Origin: Neomesorhizobium sp963726065
GTDB lineage: Bacteria; Pseudomonadota; Alphaproteobacteria; Rhizobiales; Rhizobiaceae
Assembly (NCBI GenBank): GCA_963726065.1
Contig: CAVSAU010000002.1
Location: 1-64,000, forward strand
DNA length: 64,000 nt
Direction of reading: 5' to 3'
Of the stretch, positions 52,070 to 61,010 are shown piece by piece (positions within the stretch are counted from its first letter, which is position 1; every line of letters starts with the position of its first letter). The notes under the pieces are model-generated. The model made no database searches. It saw only the letters and a program-made list of their open reading frames with translations, and had not been told where the DNA came from. The position numbers and the translations under genes are program-made.

Positions 52070-52774
52070 ATGGAATTCTTCGATTTCGGCACCATTTTTT
52101 TCCTCGTTGCGGCGGTGGTGATCTTTTTCCAGCTGCGCAACGTGCTTGGGCGTCGGACGGGGAATGAACGCCCGCCTTTCGATCCCTATACGATCGGCCG
52201 AAAGCGGGACAAGGAAACCGCCAACACTTCCGAGAATGTCGTCTCGCTACCTCGCAAGCGGGCTGCCGGCGAAGCCGACGAGACCTACAAGGCCATCGAC
52301 GCTTTCGCGCCGCCCGGCGGCGAACTGAACAAAGGCCTGCGCGCCATCAAGGACGTCGACCCGTCCTTCGAGCCGAAGTCTTTTGTCGATGGCGCCAAGA
52401 TGGCCTACGAAATGATCGTCATGGCCTATGCCGACGGCGATCGTAAAACGCTGAAAAATCTTCTCTCCCGTGAAGTTTACGACGGTTTCGTCGCCGCGAT
52501 CGCCGAGCGAGAAGGCCGTTCGGAGAAGATCCAGTCCTCCTTCGTCGGCATCGACAAGGCGGACATTGTTTCGGCCGAGATGAAGGGCAGCGAGGCGCAT
52601 GCCACGCTGCGCATCGTCAGCGAGCTGATTTCGGCCACCCGCAACAATGCCGGAGAAGTGGTCGACGGCGATCCGGAAACCGTCGCGGAGGTAAAGGACG
52701 TCTGGACGTTCTCCCGCGACACGCGTTCGCGCGACCCCAACTGGAAGCTGGTCGCGACAGAGGCCGAAGACTGA
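52070..52774 (+). CDS. Tim44-domain protein (TimA-like)
   Basis: A 234-residue protein anchored by one N-terminal helix (FFDFGTIFFLVAAVVIFFQL). A linker rich in charged residues leads to a Tim44-like domain at about 95-232 (SFVDGAKMAYEMIVMAYADGDRKTLKNLLSREVYDGF). Alphaproteobacterial Tim44 relatives are the bacterial counterpart of the mitochondrial import protein; their role is at the inner membrane and not fully known. The start MEFFDFG places the helix at the N-terminus; an upstream ATG adds 24 charged residues. Confidence 0.9.
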   Translation: MEFFDFGTIFFLVAAVVIFFQLRNVLGRRTGNERPPFDPYTIGRKRDKETANTSENVVSLPRKRAAGEADETYKAIDAFAPPGGELNKGLRAIKDVDPSFEPKSFVDGAKMAYEMIVMAYADGDRKTLKNLLSREVYDGFVAAIAEREGRSEKIQSSFVGIDKADIVSAEMKGSEAHATLRIVSELISATRNNAGEVVDGDPETVAEVKDVWTFSRDTRSRDPNWKLVATEAED

Positions 52775-52819
52775 CTCCAAGCTGTGATCGCTGAGGCGTG
52801 TTCAGAAGGGCTCGGTTAG

Positions 52820-53932
52820 GTGGCGCTTTCCCAATCCCTTCGCGAGGTCCGGTGGTCCGAGCTCGCGGGCTGGCAGGACGATGCGCCGGCTGAGGCATTC
52901 GAGGCCTTCCGGCGCTCCGCCTTCCATGTTCTGGGCAAGCCCTACCGGACCGGCGCTCTTGGCGTTGATTTCGACGCATTTTCAGATGCTTACGAGGGGG
53001 CACGCGCAGTTGCGTCGGCGACGGTGGCGCGGGCCGATGCGCGGGCGTTCTTCGAGCGTCATTTCGCCCCATGCAGGGTCGTGCCGGAAAGCGGCAGCAA
53101 AACCGGTTTCGTAACAGGCTTTTACGAACCTGAGGCCGAAGCATCGCCGGTCCAGACAGGACGGTTTCAATTTCCGCTTCTGGCCCGGCCTTCCGACCTG
53201 GTGGATGTCGACGATTTCAACAGGCCGGCCGGCATGGACCCGTACCTGGCATTCGGCAGGCAGACTGCCGAGGGAATCGTTGAATATTTCGACCGCGCGG
53301 CGATCGAACAGGGCGCCCTGGCGGGCAGAAACCTCGAAATCGCCTGGCTGGCCGACCCGGTGGATGTCTTTTTCATCCATGTTCAGGGTGCTGCACGGCT
53401 GGCCATGACGGACGGCACATGGAAACGCCTGACCTATGCCGCGAAGTCCGGCCATCGCTTTTCCGGACCCGGCCGGAAACTCGCGGATCTCGGCGAAATT
53501 CCGGAAAACGCCGTCACGATGCAATCGATTCGCGCCTGGTTTGGCGACAATCCCGCCCGGATTTCCGAAATCCTGTGGCAGAATCGCTCCTTTATCTTCT
53601 TTCGCGAGGCGCCGGTCGAGGATACCGGGCTCGGTCCTGTCGCGGCGGCAAAGGTGCCGCTGACACCTGGCCGCTCGATGGCCGTCGACAGGCTGCTGCA
53701 CACGTTCGGTACGCCGTTCTTCATCGACGCACCGACATTGACCGCCTTCGATGAAAAACCCTTTCGCCGTCTGATGATCGCGCAGGATACCGGATCGGCG
53801 ATAACCGGCGCTGCCCGCGGCGACCTTTTCACAGGCTTCGGCTTTGCTGCTGGAGAAATCGCAGGGGTCATCAAGCACGCCGCCGACTTTTATGCGCTGG
53901 TGCCCAAAAAGCTGGTGGCAGGCAGCCGATGA
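52820..53932 (+). CDS. mltA: Membrane-bound lytic murein transglycosylase A (MltA)
   Basis: A 370-residue MltA. It cleaves peptidoglycan between MurNAc and GlcNAc, leaving 1,6-anhydroMurNAc. Family segments: GFVTGFYEPEAEASPVQTG, VDVFFIHVQGAARLAMTDG, and late DTGSAITGAARGDLFTGFG with the catalytic Asp in the 3D domain. No signal peptide or lipobox is present, and an in-frame stop directly precedes the GTG start, so it cannot be longer. It overlaps smr at its end by four bases. Confidence 0.92.
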   Translation: MALSQSLREVRWSELAGWQDDAPAEAFEAFRRSAFHVLGKPYRTGALGVDFDAFSDAYEGARAVASATVARADARAFFERHFAPCRVVPESGSKTGFVTGFYEPEAEASPVQTGRFQFPLLARPSDLVDVDDFNRPAGMDPYLAFGRQTAEGIVEYFDRAAIEQGALAGRNLEIAWLADPVDVFFIHVQGAARLAMTDGTWKRLTYAAKSGHRFSGPGRKLADLGEIPENAVTMQSIRAWFGDNPARISEILWQNRSFIFFREAPVEDTGLGPVAAAKVPLTPGRSMAVDRLLHTFGTPFFIDAPTLTAFDEKPFRRLMIAQDTGSAITGAARGDLFTGFGFAAGEIAGVIKHAADFYALVPKKLVAGSR

Positions 53933-54483
53933 GCCCGCGGGAGAAAAACCTCAGCGATGAGGACCGCATCCTTTGGACCCGGGTGACCAAGACCGCGAAG
54001 CCGCTGAAGGGCAAGAAGGTCGCCCTGCTTTCCGAACCGGATCCGGTCGATATGGCCGCTGCCCTGGACAAGACTTTCGCGCTGGAGGCGGGCGCCGCGG
54101 CGGTTGCGGCAGTCAAGCCGTTGGCCAGGGAAAAATCCCGCATCCACCCTCTCGATGCGCCGACCCGCAACAAGCTCTCGAAAGGCCGGTTGCCGATCGA
54201 AGGCAGGGTTGACCTGCACGGCATGACGCAGAGCGAAGCGCATGCGCTACTGCTTTCCTTCCTGCATCGCGCCTATGCCGAAGGCATGCGCTATGTGCTG
54301 GTGATCACCGGCAAGGGTTCATCCTTCGGCAGTGACGGCGTCCTGCGCCGTGCCGTGCCGCAATGGTTGGCGACGCCGTCGTTTCGCGGCCTGGTCTCGA
54401 GCCATGACAGCGCTGCCCGCCAGCATGGCGGCGGCGGCGCCATCTACATCAGGCTGCGGCGCCATGGAGGAGAACGCGGGTGA
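53929..54483 (+). CDS. smrA: Smr/MutS2-type DNA-nuclease-domain protein
   Basis: A 184-residue protein with a disordered charged N-terminus (~90 residues) and a C-terminal Smr domain: VDLHGMTQSEAHALLLSFLHRAY and the loop VITGKGSS. Smr domains act as endonucleases on branched DNA or stalled ribosome mRNA; which applies here is not known. The name smrA is tentative. It overlaps mltA and the following XRE gene (GTGA), so the three form one operon. Confidence 0.85.
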   Translation: MSPREKNLSDEDRILWTRVTKTAKPLKGKKVALLSEPDPVDMAAALDKTFALEAGAAAVAAVKPLAREKSRIHPLDAPTRNKLSKGRLPIEGRVDLHGMTQSEAHALLLSFLHRAYAEGMRYVLVITGKGSSFGSDGVLRRAVPQWLATPSFRGLVSSHDSAARQHGGGGAIYIRLRRHGGERG

Positions 54484-54851
54484 CGCCGTTCGGCCTCAAG
54501 CTGCGCGAGCTGCGCCGCGCCAAGGGCGTTTCGCAAAAGCAGATGGCCGCATCGCTCGGTGTCAGCGCCGCCTATCTTTCGGCGCTCGAACATGGCCGGC
54601 GCGGCATGCCCAACTGGGTGATGGTGCAGAAGATGATCGGCTATTTCAACATCATCTGGGACGAAGCCGAAGAACTGGAGCGCCTGGCCGGTGCGTCGCA
54701 CCCGAGAGTGGTCGTCGATACGTCGGGCCTCTCGCCGCGCGCGACCGAGTTGGCCAATCTTTTGTCGGAAGGGATTTCTCAGCTTCGCGAACCTGAGATC
54801 GACGGTCTGCTCCAGCAACTGCGCGCCGCGATCGAACGTTCGAGAATCTAG
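54480..54851 (+). CDS. XRE-family helix-turn-helix regulator
   Basis: A 123-residue protein with an XRE-type HTH at about 5-62 (FGLKLRELRRAKGVSQKQMAASLGVSAAYLSALEHGRRG) and a C-terminal helical region (VDTSGLSPRATELANLLSEGI) for dimerisation. The DNA target is unknown; autoregulation of the mltA-smr operon is possible but not shown. GTG start overlapping the smr stop. It is convergent and overlaps by four bases with the DUF1402 gene. Confidence 0.88.
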   Translation: MTPFGLKLRELRRAKGVSQKQMAASLGVSAAYLSALEHGRRGMPNWVMVQKMIGYFNIIWDEAEELERLAGASHPRVVVDTSGLSPRATELANLLSEGISQLREPEIDGLLQQLRAAIERSRI

Positions 54852-55807
54852 AATAGCGCGCTGAGTTCCAGCAGCTTTTCGTTCACCAGCCAGCCATAGT
54901 AGTTTTCTTCCGGCAGTTTCGGCGGCTCGCCGGCAGTCAGGCGCCTGTCGTTTTCAGCCTTGAGCGCATAGGCCCGCGCCTCCGGATTGCCGACATTGTA
55001 TAGCGTCGCAGTAATTCCGGGATTCTGCGAGATATCGAAGCCGGCGATGATGCGGTAGGAATCGATCGATTTCTTCAGCGTGGCCGCCACATAAGGCAGC
55101 GTCAGATCGGGATCCATGATGGTTTCGTAGACGCGGTTCGGATCGCGGGCGTCGAGCTGGGGCAGCCCGGAAACACTGCTCACCATGTCGCTCATCTGTA
55201 GTGCGGTCAGCGGGTTGAGCTGGCCGATGCCGAAAGTCTGGCCGGCATAAAGCGGCTGGAAGAAAGTGGCGCTGAAGCGGTCGTTGGGGAAGTTCCTGCC
55301 GCCGACCTGCTTGCCGCGAAAAGATGTGTTCCACACCGTTTCCCGGCACGTCCACAGTTCGTAACTGCCGCCAGCGGCCTCGCACACGGCGAATTCGGGA
55401 CGCGCCACGAAGTCGGTGATGTCCTCGCCTTCATAGCTGAATGTCAGTCTGTTGCTGAGATAGGAGACCGCCTTGACGTAATAGGTCTGAAGCCGGTCGT
55501 AGGCATCGACATTGTAGGTGTGTTCTCCGACAACGGCGCCGACGATGTGCATCGGATCGATGCCGTAGGCTGCCGCTGCCTGCTTGATCTTGGACCGCAG
55601 CTTGCTGTCGTTCTTCAGCAGGGCGTAGACCTTGCGGTACTTGTCCTCGTAACTGGTGTTGTTGGCCTTGGTGCGCTTTGCCGACGCGCCGGGAACGACG
55701 GGCTGGTCGGGATAATGGTTGCCGGGCGGCACAAGGGTGGCGGCCTGCGAGGCAAGCAGCCCCATCGATAGGAATAGGCAGGACAGAAGAAGGGGAGAGC
55801 GTTTCAT
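54848..55807 (-). CDS. DUF1402 family secreted protein
   Basis: A 319-residue periplasmic protein with a signal peptide (LLLSCLFLSMGLLASQA). DUF1402 proteins are typical of Rhizobiales. Parts such as AAAYGIDPMHIVGAVVGEHTYNVDAYDRL and FGIGQLNPLTAL recall lysozyme/transglycosylase folds, where a Glu after VVG may be catalytic; this is inference. Ordered region 50-319. ATG start MKRSPLL; a TTG four codons earlier is possible. Confidence 0.85.
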   Translation of the reverse strand: MKRSPLLLSCLFLSMGLLASQAATLVPPGNHYPDQPVVPGASAKRTKANNTSYEDKYRKVYALLKNDSKLRSKIKQAAAAYGIDPMHIVGAVVGEHTYNVDAYDRLQTYYVKAVSYLSNRLTFSYEGEDITDFVARPEFAVCEAAGGSYELWTCRETVWNTSFRGKQVGGRNFPNDRFSATFFQPLYAGQTFGIGQLNPLTALQMSDMVSSVSGLPQLDARDPNRVYETIMDPDLTLPYVAATLKKSIDSYRIIAGFDISQNPGITATLYNVGNPEARAYALKAENDRRLTAGEPPKLPEENYYGWLVNEKLLELSALF

Positions 55808-55910
55808 GCGCAGCCGCAACGTTGAACGGGTAGAAGACCGCAGATATCACGCATGCGGAAAGGGTGATAGCCGCCAAAACTAAGCAACGTCCCCGCTAAA
55901 AGTCGAAGAC

Positions 55911-55940
55911 ACATTGCCCGGCTTGCCTGCCGGGCAATGT
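55911..55940 (-). terminator. Terminator of the hslV-hslU operon
   Basis: A perfect 12-bp stem ACATTGCCCGGC/GCCGGGCAATGT with a six-base loop lies 36 bases past the hslU stop. On the minus strand it is followed by GTCTTCGACTTTT. The strong stem suggests it ends hslU transcription. Confidence 0.75.
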
Positions 55941-55975
55941 ATTTCCAAGCGTTGGAAATGTCCGAGCTCGTCCCC

Positions 55976-57289
55976 TTACAGGATGAATCGCGACAAATCC
56001 GTGTTCCTGGCAAGGTCGCCGACATGCTTGCTCACATAGTCGGCGTCGATGGTGATCGACTGGCCTGAGCGGTCCGGTGCGCTGAACGAAATCTCGTCCA
56101 ACACCCTTTCCATCACCGTCTGCAGCCGGCGCGCGCCGATGTTCTCGACGGTCGCATTGAGGTCGACCGCGATACCCGCGAGCGAATCGATGGCGTCTTC
56201 GGTGAATTCGAGCTTCACGCCTTCCGTCTCCATCAACGCGATGTACTGCTTGATCAGGCTGGCCTCGGTTTCGGTCAGGATGCGGACGAAGTCGTTCTTC
56301 TCCAGCGCGCGCAGCTCGACGCGGATCGGCAGGCGGCCCTGCAGTTCCGGCAGAAGGTCGGACGGTTTGGCCACATGGAAGGCGCCCGACGCGATGAACA
56401 GGATGTGGTCGGTCTTGATCGGTCCGTATTTGGTGGCGACCGTGGTGCCTTCGACCAGCGGCAGCAGATCGCGCTGCACGCCCTCGCGGGAAACTCCGGC
56501 GCCCATGCCGCCGTCGCGCGCCGCGATCTTGTCGATCTCGTCGAGGAAGACGATGCCGTCGTTTTCGGTCGAAGACAGCGCCTTCTGCACGACCTCGTCC
56601 TGGTCGAGCAGCTTGTCGGATTCGTCGTTGATCAGCTGCGAATAGGATTGCTTGACGGTGGTCTTCAGCGTCTTGGTGCGCTTGCCGCCCATCGCCTTCG
56701 ACAACATGTCATTGATGTTGAGCACGCCGATATTGGCGCCCGGCATACCGGGAATCTCGAAGCCGGGCATGCCGCCGGTGCCGGTGTCGGCAATCTCGAT
56801 CTCGATTTCCTTGTCGTCGAGTTCGCCGTCGCGCAGCTTCTTGCGGAAGCTGTCGCGTGTCGCCGGGCTGGCCGTCTTGCCGACCAGGGCTTCCAGCACC
56901 CGCTCCTCGGCGTTGATATGGGCGCGCGCCTTGACGTCCTCGCGCATCTTGTCGCGCACCAGGCCGATCGCCACCTCGACGAGGTCGCGCACGATCTGCT
57001 CGACGTCGCGGCCGACATAACCGACTTCGGTGAACTTGGTGGCCTCGACCTTGATGAAGGGCGCGCCGGCAAGCCTTGCCAGGCGGCGCGATATCTCGGT
57101 CTTGCCGACGCCGGTCGGCCCGATCATCAGGATGTTCTTCGGCATGACCTCTTCGCGCATCTCGCCTTCCAGCTGCTGGCGCCGCCAGCGGTTGCGCAAC
57201 GCGATGGCCACGGCGCGCTTGGCGTCGTTCTGGCCGATGATGTGCCGGTCGAGTTCGGAAACAATTTCGCGGGGGGAGAAGGTGCTCAT
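55976..57289 (-). CDS. hslU: ATP-dependent protease ATPase subunit HslU
   Basis: A 437-residue AAA+ unfoldase that feeds substrates to HslV. N-terminal FSPREIVSELDRHIIGQNDAKRAVAIALRNRWRR, Walker A GPTGVGKTEISRRLA, Walker B DGIVFLDEIDKIAA, and the I-domain in between. The C-terminus DLSRFIL is the tail that inserts into HslV pockets. The start MSTFSPREIV is the usual one; the preceding MSPSGSG frame is unlikely. It is separated from hslV by two genes. Confidence 0.97.
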   Translation of the reverse strand: MSTFSPREIVSELDRHIIGQNDAKRAVAIALRNRWRRQQLEGEMREEVMPKNILMIGPTGVGKTEISRRLARLAGAPFIKVEATKFTEVGYVGRDVEQIVRDLVEVAIGLVRDKMREDVKARAHINAEERVLEALVGKTASPATRDSFRKKLRDGELDDKEIEIEIADTGTGGMPGFEIPGMPGANIGVLNINDMLSKAMGGKRTKTLKTTVKQSYSQLINDESDKLLDQDEVVQKALSSTENDGIVFLDEIDKIAARDGGMGAGVSREGVQRDLLPLVEGTTVATKYGPIKTDHILFIASGAFHVAKPSDLLPELQGRLPIRVELRALEKNDFVRILTETEASLIKQYIALMETEGVKLEFTEDAIDSLAGIAVDLNATVENIGARRLQTVMERVLDEISFSAPDRSGQSITIDADYVSKHVGDLARNTDLSRFIL

Positions 57290-57290
57290 A

Positions 57291-57893
57291 TCACTGTAAT
57301 CCACTTTGCCACTGCCGGATGGACTCAAACGGATGCAGCAGCATGATCACGTTGAGCGTCAGATTGTCCCGGATGAGATAGCCCGTGCCGATCTCGAAGA
57401 TCAGGGCAAGAACGACGATTACCCATATAGGTAGCCTTGCAGCCATCACAAAGCCCAGCACCATTGCCAGCGTATCGGACACCGAATTGATGATGCTGTC
57501 GCCGTAGTAGTCGAGGGAAATTGTCCCTTCCCGGTAACGGTTGATGATAAAATCGCTGTTTTCCAGCAGCTCCCAGGCGCCCTCTATGACGATTGCGGGC
57601 AAAAGCCGAAACCACAGCGGCTTTTTCGGGAAGAGGAACCAGGTCAGCGCATAGAACAGGAAACCGTGGATAATGTGCGAGGGCGTATACCAGTCGAAGA
57701 TGTGCTGCGAATTTTCCGAACTCATCACCACGCCGTGCCACAGTTTTACATAGCCACATTCGCAGATCGGAGTTCGCCCAATGGCGTAGAGAATGGCCGC
57801 CTGCAGGACGATCAGGCCGACAGCGACCAGCACGCCCATCCGCCAGGCGCCTTCGAATGCCGTTTTCTCCATGCCGGCTCCGGATGGGCTCAT
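57291..57893 (-). CDS. UPF0314/DUF2585 membrane protein
   Basis: A 200-residue inner-membrane protein of the UPF0314/DUF2585 family, which is mostly alphaproteobacterial. It has about four helices and the conserved CGYVKLWHGVV, NSQHIFDWYTPSHIIHGFLFY and GTISLDYYGDSIINSVSDTLAMV. Its function is unknown. Two ATG codons are plausible, here and at 57872, the latter with a GGAG site. It lies between the acetyltransferase and hslU. Confidence 0.88.
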   Translation of the reverse strand: MSPSGAGMEKTAFEGAWRMGVLVAVGLIVLQAAILYAIGRTPICECGYVKLWHGVVMSSENSQHIFDWYTPSHIIHGFLFYALTWFLFPKKPLWFRLLPAIVIEGAWELLENSDFIINRYREGTISLDYYGDSIINSVSDTLAMVLGFVMAARLPIWVIVVLALIFEIGTGYLIRDNLTLNVIMLLHPFESIRQWQSGLQ

Positions 57894-57900
57894 GGTCGGC

Positions 57901-58401
57901 TTATTCCTCACCGGCGTCCCGCGCCATCATCAGTGCTGGACCATACACCGAGCGGCGGGTGTCGAAAGCCCGGAAGCCCGCCTTTTCATAGGCCCGGATG
58001 GCCCTTGCATTGGCCGGATCGGGATCGATGATCACACGCGGGGCGCCCTCGGCGAAAAGCTCGTCGACGAACTGGCGCAGGGCCGCCGAGCCGTGGCCAA
58101 CGCCCACCAGCTCCGCCGGTCCGATCGACAGGTCGACGCCGAGCGTTCCGAAAGGCTGGTCCTGGTAGGGGTGGTCGTCCTCCAGATGCGGGTCGTAACT
58201 CTGCAGATAGCCGATCGGCCGCCCGTCGAGCTCGATGATCAGCGGCTCGACCGAAACGCTGTCGATATGTCCCGCTATCTCGGCGATATCGGTCTCCGGA
58301 TCGTCCCACCACTCGGCGATATGCGGCTCGGCGAGCCAACCCGCGATCATCGGCAGGTCGGTCTCGGTGACCGGCCGGAAGTCGTACCGGTTACGCGGCA
58401 T
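57901..58401 (-). CDS. GNAT-family acetyltransferase
   Basis: A 166-residue GNAT (AAC(6')-like subgroup: VTETDLPMIAGWLAEPHIAEWWDDPETD). The acetyl-CoA pocket region reads GVGHGSAALRQFVDELFA, lacking the strict R/Q-x-x-G-x-G/A form, and FRAFDTRRSVYGPALMM is at the end. The substrate may be an aminoglycoside, peptide or polyamine; sequence does not say. ATG here begins the GNAT fold; a longer ATG lies six codons earlier. It overlaps the hslV end by 11 bases. Confidence 0.85.
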   Translation of the reverse strand: MPRNRYDFRPVTETDLPMIAGWLAEPHIAEWWDDPETDIAEIAGHIDSVSVEPLIIELDGRPIGYLQSYDPHLEDDHPYQDQPFGTLGVDLSIGPAELVGVGHGSAALRQFVDELFAEGAPRVIIDPDPANARAIRAYEKAGFRAFDTRRSVYGPALMMARDAGEE

Positions 58402-58939
58402 CGATGGTTTCGACGACAACGTTGTGGTTGGTGTAGACGCAGATATCGGCGGCGATCTGCATCGCCTTGCGGGCGATTTCTTCCGCGTCCTTGTCGGTGT
58501 CCATCAGCGCGCGCGCCGCGGCGAGCGCAAAATTGCCGCCCGAGCCGATAGCCATCACGCCATGTTCCGGCTCGAGCACGTCGCCGGTTCCGGTGAGCGC
58601 CAGGGAAACGTTCTTGTCGGCCACCAGCATCATCGCCTCGAGACGACGCAGGTAGCGGTCGGTGCGCCAGTCCTTGGCGAGTTCGACGCAGGCGCGCGTC
58701 AGCTGGTCGGGATATTGCTCGAGTTTGGCCTCCAGGCGCTCGAGCAGGGTGAAGGCATCGGCGGTGGCGCCGGCGAAGCCGGCAATAACATTGCCCTTGC
58801 CGAGGCGGCGAACCTTCTTGGCGTTGCCCTTCATCACGGTCTGGCCGAGGCTCACCTGGCCGTCACCGGCAATGACGACCTTGCCGCCCTTGCGCACGGT
58901 CACGATCGTGGTGGCGTGCATGCTCAAATCATTCGACAT
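58391..58939 (-). CDS. hslV: ATP-dependent protease peptidase subunit HslV
   Basis: A 182-residue N-terminal nucleophile protease, the proteolytic ring of HslVU. After the short propeptide SNDLSMHA, the mature chain begins at the catalytic Thr of TTIVTVRKGGKVVIAGDGQVSLG. GSGGNFALAAARALMDT and VYTNHNVVVE follow. Length normal. It is first gene of hslV-GNAT-UPF0314-hslU, which keeps both protease subunits in one transcript. Confidence 0.96.
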   Translation of the reverse strand: MSNDLSMHATTIVTVRKGGKVVIAGDGQVSLGQTVMKGNAKKVRRLGKGNVIAGFAGATADAFTLLERLEAKLEQYPDQLTRACVELAKDWRTDRYLRRLEAMMLVADKNVSLALTGTGDVLEPEHGVMAIGSGGNFALAAARALMDTDKDAEEIARKAMQIAADICVYTNHNVVVETIDAA

Positions 58940-59135
58940 GTATTGCTCCGATGTCGCGCGGTCCCATAACGGCAACCGCGCGGTACGAGGGATGGTTTCG
59001 GCCCCTAGGTATGCACCGTTTCCGAAAAATACAAACCCCGCATCGGCGGCGGAACAATGGCAGGTTAGGTGAAAAGGGCGCCAACTCCGGCCGTCCTTTT
59101 CTTTGCTCTCGCGGGCTGCGGCCGCCCCGGTAGGA

Positions 59136-60167
59136 TTAACGGTCCTCGAAGCCGGTGAGCACGCCGACCGCGTTGACGCCAATCTCGTCGACGGCGTAGC
59201 CGCCCTCCATGACGAAAAGCGTCGGCAGGTTGAGTTTGGCGATGCGCCGACCGATCTTCGGATAGTCCGCCGATTTCAGCTTGAAATGGCTGATTGGATC
59301 CTTTTCGAACGTGTCGACGCCAAGCGAAACGACAACCACTTGCGGGGAATAGGTGGCCAGTTTTTCGCAGGCATCGTCGAGCGCGGCGCTCCAATTATCC
59401 CATGCCGTACCGAACGGCATGGGATAATTGTGGTTGAAGCCTTCGCCAGCGCCAGCGCCCCTTTCGTCGGCATGGCCGAGGAAGAAAGGATATTCGGTCA
59501 TCGGGTCGCCATGCAGGTTGATGACCTGGACGTCGGCGCGGTCGTAGAAGATCTCCTGGGTGCCATTGCCATGGTGGTAGTCGACGTCAAGCACGGTGAC
59601 GCGCGCCGCACCCTGGTCGCGGAACCATTGTGCGGCGACCGCGGCGTTGTTGATGAAGCAGTAGCCACCCATGAAGGCGGCACCCGCATGATGGCCGGGC
59701 GGACGGCAAAGCGCGAAGGCAGCGCGTTCGCCGGCCTTCACCTGATGGGCGGCGGTGAGACCCACATCATGCGACGACTTGATCGCATCCCAGGTGCCTT
59801 TGACGAAGCTGGCGCCGCCATCGAAGGAATAGAAGCCGAGCAGCGCCTCGATTGTCCTTGGCGCAACGTCGCCACGCAAGCCGCGCGTCGGCCAAGTGAA
59901 GGGAATGGCGGAGCCCGTCTTGCCGGCGGCTTCCCAGCGCTCCCAGACGGTTGGCAGGAAATCGATGTAGTCGGCGCGGTGAACGCGTTTTGCCAACGCG
60001 ACATCATGGGCGTCGGGCAGGAGGACCGGGCCGAGCTTTTCCGTCTCCACGCGCGCCTTGATGATTTCGGCGCGCGACGGCATTTCGAAGCCCGGCACGA
60101 TCTCGCCGGCGACGAGTTCCATCTGGCCGGAATGGCCGGCGTGAAGCGGCGAAAATACTGTTTTCAT
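59136..60167 (-). CDS. Histone-deacetylase-family amidohydrolase (acetylpolyamine-type)
   Basis: A 343-residue zinc-dependent deacetylase of the bacterial HDAC/AcuC/AphA family. Catalytic features: ALCRPPGHHAG (two His), the zinc site DVDYHHGNGTQ and INLHGDP, then VSLGVDTFEKDP and a late MEGGY motif. N-terminal VFSPLHAGHSGQMELVAGEIVPGFEMP resembles acetylpolyamine amidohydrolases. It probably deacetylates polyamines or proteins; substrate not shown. No regulator nearby. Confidence 0.9.
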   Translation of the reverse strand: MKTVFSPLHAGHSGQMELVAGEIVPGFEMPSRAEIIKARVETEKLGPVLLPDAHDVALAKRVHRADYIDFLPTVWERWEAAGKTGSAIPFTWPTRGLRGDVAPRTIEALLGFYSFDGGASFVKGTWDAIKSSHDVGLTAAHQVKAGERAAFALCRPPGHHAGAAFMGGYCFINNAAVAAQWFRDQGAARVTVLDVDYHHGNGTQEIFYDRADVQVINLHGDPMTEYPFFLGHADERGAGAGEGFNHNYPMPFGTAWDNWSAALDDACEKLATYSPQVVVVSLGVDTFEKDPISHFKLKSADYPKIGRRIAKLNLPTLFVMEGGYAVDEIGVNAVGVLTGFEDR

Positions 60168-60345
60168 CGTGTCCCCTGCTGACTGAGTTCCGGCGAAGCT
60201 AACCGCAGGCGGTGGCCCATCTCAACCCCAGCAAGGCTGGGCCAGATGGTTTTGGCTTGATTGAAACCGGATATGCCGGCGTTGAGCGGCCTCGACAGTT
60301 CGTTTCGTATTGCTGGCTCTGTCATGACAAAGTCGCTATCTTGTA

Positions 60346-60615
60346 TTGAACCATCTCAAAAGAGGCGCAGGAGTAAATCTTCAGGTCAGGAACCCGCGCG
60401 CGTATGAATTGGCGCGCAAGCTAGCCGCCAAGCGAAAAGTGTCGATGACGGAAGCGGTTATCGAGGCTCTGGAGGCCGAACTCGAACGGGAGAATGCGCG
60501 CCAGCCATTGGCCGAGCGTCTCGCAGCCATCGCCAGCGATCTCAGGGAGAAAGCAGGCGTGGGCGGACACGACATGAGTAAGGAGGAAATCGACGCAATG
60601 TGGGGTCACTCCTGA
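60346..60615 (+). CDS. VapB-type antitoxin
   Basis: An 89-residue antitoxin of the type II vapBC class. The N-terminal strand-helix-helix (LQVRNPRAYELARKLAAKRKVSMTEAVIEALEAELERE) is a ribbon-helix-helix-like DNA-binding part; the C-terminal tail (LREKAGVGGHDMSKEEIDAMWGHS) likely wraps the toxin. No ATG precedes the conserved part; a TTG is used here as the nearest start, so the first ~10 residues are doubtful. The stop overlaps vapC as TGATG. A short GTCATGAC palindrome about 15 bases upstream may be part of the operator. Confidence 0.82.
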   Translation: MNHLKRGAGVNLQVRNPRAYELARKLAAKRKVSMTEAVIEALEAELERENARQPLAERLAAIASDLREKAGVGGHDMSKEEIDAMWGHS

Positions 60616-61007
60616 TGTTTGTTGACGCCTCGGTTGTGGTGGCCATTCTTTCAGGTGAAGAGGACGCCGCCGCGTGGTCCGGCCGGCTTGAGGACGCAGC
60701 AATCCGCGTGACCTCTCCCCTAGTCACGCTCGAGGCAACGATGCGGCTGTCGACCAAGCTGGCCATCGGGCCTATGGAAGTCGCGGCGGCGATCGCTGTT
60801 TTTCTGGAGGAAGCCAGAATAGACGTCGTGCCGATCGAGGCGGAGGATGGGGCTTTGGCCGCGCAGGCGTTTTCAGACTATGGAAAGGGCTGCGGACACC
60901 CGGCCCAGCTCAACCTCGCCGACTGCCTTTCCTATGCTTGCGCCAAGCGGCGCGAGGTCTCCCTTCTGTATAAAGGCAGCGACTTCGCTCACACCGATCT
61001 GGCATAA
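60615..61007 (+). CDS. VapC-type PIN-domain RNase toxin
   Basis: A 130-residue PIN-domain toxin. The acidic set for Mg2+ is visible: D4 in MFVDASVV, E40 in TLEATMR, D103 in NLADCLSYA and D123 in GSDFAHTDL. The toxin cleaves RNA (often tRNA or rRNA) and is held by VapB. It overlaps vapB by one base and probably shares its promoter. It converges with the amino-sugar operon, ending 3 bases from nagA. Confidence 0.88.
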   Translation: MFVDASVVVAILSGEEDAAAWSGRLEDAAIRVTSPLVTLEATMRLSTKLAIGPMEVAAAIAVFLEEARIDVVPIEAEDGALAAQAFSDYGKGCGHPAQLNLADCLSYACAKRREVSLLYKGSDFAHTDLA

Positions 61008-61010
61008 GCC

